29,241 nt of DNA, from positions 1 through 29,241 of the forward strand of contig JAFGKV010000078.1 in assembly GCA_016928395.1 (NCBI GenBank), in the 5' to 3' direction. This document shows positions 25,731-29,241 of this stretch, piece by piece. Position numbers and translations under genes: made by a program. The notes beneath the pieces are model-generated. The model was not told the DNA's origin, searched no databases, and saw only the letters and a program-made list of their open reading frames with translations. This stretch comes from Candidatus Fermentibacterota bacterium. Lineage in GTDB: Bacteria > JAFGKV01. Every line of letters starts with the position of its first letter. Position 1 is the first letter of the stretch.

Positions 25731-28700
25731 ATGCGCCGCTGCCTGATGATCGCATTGCTCCTGGTACCCGTGGTGGCCAATGCCAACGCCTACCACACTA
25801 TCACCGTTGACGGGAATCTTTCCGAGTGGGATACCGCTGGCGAGAAGTGGACAACCTCCACCCTCGGCAAGTACGGCTACATCACCTGGGACGCCGACTC
25901 CCTCTACATCGGTTTCGAAGGCATCAACATAGGCGACCACGGAGGCTACAACCAGGCCCTCTTCGCTGCCATCGACATCGATCCCATGCCCGGGCTTTCC
26001 GAGGGCGCCGGAGACTCCACCCTCCCGTATGAGCAGTACTATGCAGGGTCGACAGTCAATCTGCCGTTCAATGCCGACTTCCTATACTCCGCCAAGGCCT
26101 CGGCCGGCGCGCCTGAGAAGCATGTCTGGCAGCACGATGGCTCTTCCTGGTTTCGCGACGGCGCGGGCGGCACTTCCGACCTCCGAAGCGAGATTCACGT
26201 CGCGTGGTCAACGTCATACTTCGAGATGGCCATACCCCGCTCTCATTTCGCCTACGGCTCCCACATCCACATGGTCATGTACGCCAAGGACCTGAGTTCG
26301 AATTCAGGGTGGGGGTGGCTCTATGCGGGAGTGCCGGACAACGGCACCAGCGACGGCAACAATGACAAAACCTTCAGTCACTTCTACGGCTTCCGCCTGG
26401 GTCCCGATATCCGCCCCAACGACGGCATCTTCTACGACGCGGCTCAGGGCAGCGTGTTCTGGACCGGCGATCCCCCAGGACCCAACGACACGGTTGAGAT
26501 TCTCATCCGTGACTGCACCCAGGGCGGCAATCTCCATTGGGGTGTGAACAACGATGATGGCACCTGGACGCAGCCCATCGCCGCCTACTGGCCGGCGGGC
26601 AGTTCGGCGTCAGGCACGGGGGCCGTCGAAAGCCCGCTGACCGGCCCCGATGGGAGTGGTGAGTGTACCATCAGTGTGGGTCCTTTCAACACCGGAGAGC
26701 AGTTGGTGCTGACCGTTGATTTCGTCATTCACTGGGATGATGACACGTGGGACAACAACGGCGGCCTCGACTACCAGATCGCCCTCTGGCTGGTGCCGAG
26801 GGCCGGCGAGCCAACCGCCACGCTCTCCTATCCGCCGTCTGATACCTCGTTCGTGCAGGGCGACACGGTGAGCGTTGCCTGGTCCAGCACCGGCGCGACG
26901 CAGACCACCCTGTGGCTCGACGGCGTCGACGTAGCCACCTCATCACCCTATGAATGGTATACGGAGACCGACTCTCTGGGGCGGCATCTGCTGGTAGTGG
27001 AAGCGCAGAACGCCGGTGGCGCGGTGGCCTTTGACTACGGCTACGCCTGGGTCACGCCCACGGTTGAGGAAGAGGAGCCGCCCGCAGGTGCCTCACCGGG
27101 TGCGTATGACAACGGTGACGGCACGGTCACCTTCATGCTCTGGGCGCCCGGCAAGCACTTCGTGACCCTACCCGGCGACTTCAATTCGTGGGACAGCGAT
27201 GCCACCTTGCTCAAGGTCTACGCTGATAGCGTGTGGTGGACGACCCTCTCGTTGTCCAATGGCACCTACGAATACCGTTTCCTGGTGGACGGAATTCTCC
27301 CCATCGCCGACCCGTATTCCCGTCAGCTCAACTGGACCAGCGGTGGTTCCCAGTCAGGTGATTGGCGCATCGCCAAGTCGGTGATCGAAGTGGGCGCTGC
27401 GCAGTTCGCGTGGACCGACGGGTCGTGGACAGCGCCTGCGCCTGAAGACATGATCATCTACGAGACCCACCTGGGCGACTTTTCCGAGAGCGGCGACTTC
27501 GCGGGTCTGGAGGCCCGTCTCCCCTACCTTGCCTCTCTGGGCATCAATGCCGTGGAGATCATGCCCTGCTACGAATTCCCCGGCGGCATCAGTTGGGGCT
27601 ACAATCCCGCCTACTTTATGGCGCCCGAGGCGGTGTACGGTACGCCCGAAGACCTGAAGAGCCTGGTGGATACGGCGCACTCCTACGGTATCGCCATCCT
27701 CATCGACATGGTATTCAACCATCTCGACGCCTCTGCATCGCTCTATCGCCTCTACGGCACCGACTGGGATGCCAGCCCCTGGTTCCACGCCATGACAAAC
27801 CCGTGGGGCTTCCCGGATCTAAATCACTGGAGCGACGGGACCAAGCAGCTCACCAAGGATGTGCTGGAAATCTGGATGGATGAGTATCACGTAGACGGGT
27901 TCCGCTACGACGCCACCACGTTCATCGGATGGGATGGCGTGGGTGACGATACGGGCAACGGTATCGGCTACTTCACCTACGTGGCGTGGGATCACAACAA
28001 CGATGTCTACCAGGTGCTGGAGCACCTCCCCCAGGATCCTGCGGTTGTGGCGGGCACCAAGGCGACCTCGGGCTGGCATGATACCTTCCATGATCAGATG
28101 AAGGCCAATCTGCGGGAAGGCCAGTTCGAGGGGTCGTCCTATGGCAACATGACGGTCACGGGCCAGGCTATTCACTATGCCGGCGATGGGTTCGCCGATG
28201 AGTCGGAGGTGGTGAACTACACCGAGAGCCACGACGAGCAGCGCATCATCTGGGAGGCCCAGACCAATCCGACCATCGACTATGCGCTGGCGGTGAAGAA
28301 ATCGAGGTTGGGAGCCGCCATCCTGTTTGCCTCGACGGGCACACCCATGATGTACCACGGCCAGGAGTTCGGTGAAGACACGGAACGTACCATCGACCCC
28401 AATCCCCTGCACTGGGAGTATCTCGAACAGCCAGTGGGCGCCTCGCTCTTCCAGCTCTACTCACGCCTGATCTGGCTCAGGAAGAACTACCCGTCGCTCA
28501 CCAGCGGGAACCTGTTCACGACTTTGCAGGACGACGCCAACCACACCATCTCATTCTGGCGGTGGACCGATGCGGGAACCGACTCGGTGGTGGTAGTCGC
28601 CAACTTCGATCGCAGCGCCAAGGCTGTCAGCGTCGCCTTCCCGGTCACGGGCACCTGGTACGAGTTCCTGGGAGATTCGACCGTATCGGTGGGGTCATCA

Positions 28701-29144
28701 CCCCGTGTGGTGACCATCCCCGGCTCGGAAGCGCGAATCTACTGCCGCAACAAACGCTGGACCTGGGATTCCGTGCCGCCGGCGGCACCTGCGACGGTGA
28801 CGCTGACTCCAGGCACGGGGTCGATCACCATCTCGTGGTCTGCCGTGACCACCGACAGCCTCGGGCAACCGGAGAATGTTGCCTACTACGAAATCTTTCG
28901 CAGCACAGAGGCCTACTTCGATGCCGAGAGCCAGACATTCTTCGCTTCGGCCAGCGGCACGACCTACGTCGACAACTCACCGCCCGCAGGCAAGGTATTC
29001 TACCGCGTTCTCGCCTGGGATACATCGGGAAACCGCGGCGCATCATCCGTTGCCGAAGGCTGTTTCGACTTCTCCACCGGCGGCTCTGCCCAAGGCTCCT
29101 CCGCGTCCTTGGGTGGGCGATCCCGGCTGGGTCTGTTCAGATAG
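25731..29144 (+). CDS. Exported multidomain GH13 alpha-glucan-active enzyme
   Basis: A 1137-residue protein with a signal peptide (MRRCLMIALLLVPVVANANA). Domains in order: a DOMON/CBM9-like module (ITVDGNLSEWD, about 20-225), a starch-binding-like module with HWGVNNDDGTWTQP (about 230-355, resembling CBM25), an Ig-like domain (about 360-445), an acidic linker, a CBM48-like domain (TFMLWAPGKHFVTLPGDFNSWD, about 455-545), the GH13 barrel (about 565-900), a C-terminal beta domain, and an FN3 domain (about 1015-1110). Catalytic landmarks are all present: DMVFNH (659-664), nucleophile D727 in GFRYDA, acid E764 in VLEHLP, and D835 in NYTESHDE. CBM48 plus this motif style resembles branching or isoamylase-like GH13 enzymes; the exact linkage specificity is not predictable. 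There is no type IX sorting tail on this protein, unlike the first gene of the window. A strong hairpin follows. Confidence 0.92.
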   Translation: MRRCLMIALLLVPVVANANAYHTITVDGNLSEWDTAGEKWTTSTLGKYGYITWDADSLYIGFEGINIGDHGGYNQALFAAIDIDPMPGLSEGAGDSTLPYEQYYAGSTVNLPFNADFLYSAKASAGAPEKHVWQHDGSSWFRDGAGGTSDLRSEIHVAWSTSYFEMAIPRSHFAYGSHIHMVMYAKDLSSNSGWGWLYAGVPDNGTSDGNNDKTFSHFYGFRLGPDIRPNDGIFYDAAQGSVFWTGDPPGPNDTVEILIRDCTQGGNLHWGVNNDDGTWTQPIAAYWPAGSSASGTGAVESPLTGPDGSGECTISVGPFNTGEQLVLTVDFVIHWDDDTWDNNGGLDYQIALWLVPRAGEPTATLSYPPSDTSFVQGDTVSVAWSSTGATQTTLWLDGVDVATSSPYEWYTETDSLGRHLLVVEAQNAGGAVAFDYGYAWVTPTVEEEEPPAGASPGAYDNGDGTVTFMLWAPGKHFVTLPGDFNSWDSDATLLKVYADSVWWTTLSLSNGTYEYRFLVDGILPIADPYSRQLNWTSGGSQSGDWRIAKSVIEVGAAQFAWTDGSWTAPAPEDMIIYETHLGDFSESGDFAGLEARLPYLASLGINAVEIMPCYEFPGGISWGYNPAYFMAPEAVYGTPEDLKSLVDTAHSYGIAILIDMVFNHLDASASLYRLYGTDWDASPWFHAMTNPWGFPDLNHWSDGTKQLTKDVLEIWMDEYHVDGFRYDATTFIGWDGVGDDTGNGIGYFTYVAWDHNNDVYQVLEHLPQDPAVVAGTKATSGWHDTFHDQMKANLREGQFEGSSYGNMTVTGQAIHYAGDGFADESEVVNYTESHDEQRIIWEAQTNPTIDYALAVKKSRLGAAILFASTGTPMMYHGQEFGEDTERTIDPNPLHWEYLEQPVGASLFQLYSRLIWLRKNYPSLTSGNLFTTLQDDANHTISFWRWTDAGTDSVVVVANFDRSAKAVSVAFPVTGTWYEFLGDSTVSVGSSPRVVTIPGSEARIYCRNKRWTWDSVPPAAPATVTLTPGTGSITISWSAVTTDSLGQPENVAYYEIFRSTEAYFDAESQTFFASASGTTYVDNSPPAGKVFYRVLAWDTSGNRGASSVAEGCFDFSTGGSAQGSSASLGGRSRLGLFR

Positions 29145-29149
29145 CACAA

Positions 29150-29182
29150 GGTTCTGAGGGGCGGATTCCGCCCCTCAGAACC
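29150..29182 (+). terminator. Strong hairpin after the GH13 gene
   Basis: A perfect 15-bp inverted repeat (29150-29164 with 29168-29182) with a 3-nt loop starts 6 nt after the stop codon. There is no T-run, like the hairpin at 1248-1280, so T-poor hairpins may be this organism's usual transcript end. Confidence 0.7.
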
Positions 29183-29196
29183 AGACCAGTAGCAGC

Positions 29197-29226
29197 GTAG
29201 GTTGGGTTAGCGCAGCGTAACCCAAC
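29197..29226. repeat. REP-like palindrome with 5' GTAG
   Basis: The tetranucleotide GTAG (29197-29200) is followed by a 9-bp perfect inverted repeat, gttgggtta with taacccaac (29201-29209 with 29218-29226), around an 8-nt loop. GTAG or GGAG before a small palindrome is the hallmark of REP elements mobilised by REP-associated tyrosine transposases (RAYTs). The ggttgggtt...aacccaac core is familiar as a dispersed repeat in diverse bacteria. Only one copy falls in the window, so dispersal cannot be confirmed here. Confidence 0.55.
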
Positions 29227-29241
29227 ATGCCCGATCACTCA

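Overview
The window looks like a chromosomal segment of a high-GC, Gram-negative-type bacterium. It carries outer-envelope polysaccharide genes, a Wzm/Wzt exporter, a C-terminal secretion tail of the FlgD-like/type IX sorting kind on the first protein, Sec and Tat signal peptides and several lipoprotein-like products. Together these fit an uncultured lineage of the FCB-like candidate phyla (Eisenbacteria, Latescibacteria or Krumholzibacteria type). That placement is inferred from gene style, since no rRNA gene is present.

Layout: (1) 1-1236, the 3' end of a secreted multidomain protein on the + strand, followed by a hairpin. (2) 1333-4573, a + strand pair with a good sigma70-like promoter: an unusual protein joining an MshEN-type cyclic-di-GMP-binding domain to a DnaA/Hda-type AAA+ ATPase, then an OPT-family transporter. 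(3) 4574-5145, a convergent non-coding stretch with interleaved inverted repeats. (4) 5146-13082, a compact minus-strand operon, read in the order gmd, rmd, mannose-1-phosphate guanylyltransferase, sensor histidine kinase, response regulator-GGDEF, wzm, wzt, small lipoprotein. Most of these genes overlap or nearly touch. The sugar genes would make GDP-D-rhamnose from mannose-1-phosphate, and wzm/wzt would export the polymer. A two-component c-di-GMP module sits between synthesis and export. (5) 13236-16463, valS and aroQ on the minus strand. (6) 16634-18997, an unrecognised exported protein (-) divergent from a TrpRS of the 'GDRPTGKLHLGHY' type (+). (7) 19125-22034, a glycine-rich 15-residue-repeat exported protein (-), an EamA-type transporter (+) and an SPFH/prohibitin-like membrane protein (-). 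(8) 22471-25334, a tldD-tldE pair (-) in which TldD carries a Tat signal peptide. (9) 25731-29144, a large exported GH13 alpha-glucan-active enzyme with carbohydrate-binding modules, followed by a strong hairpin and a REP-like palindrome at the window edge.

The most unusual items are the MshEN-DnaA/Hda fusion, which has lost the box VII arginines and the DNA-binding domain; the c-di-GMP two-component pair inside the GDP-D-rhamnose/ABC export operon; the Tat-exported TldD with an unsignalled TldE partner; and the interleaved inverted repeats at 4767-4867. No tRNA, rRNA, CRISPR array, transposase or phage gene was seen.
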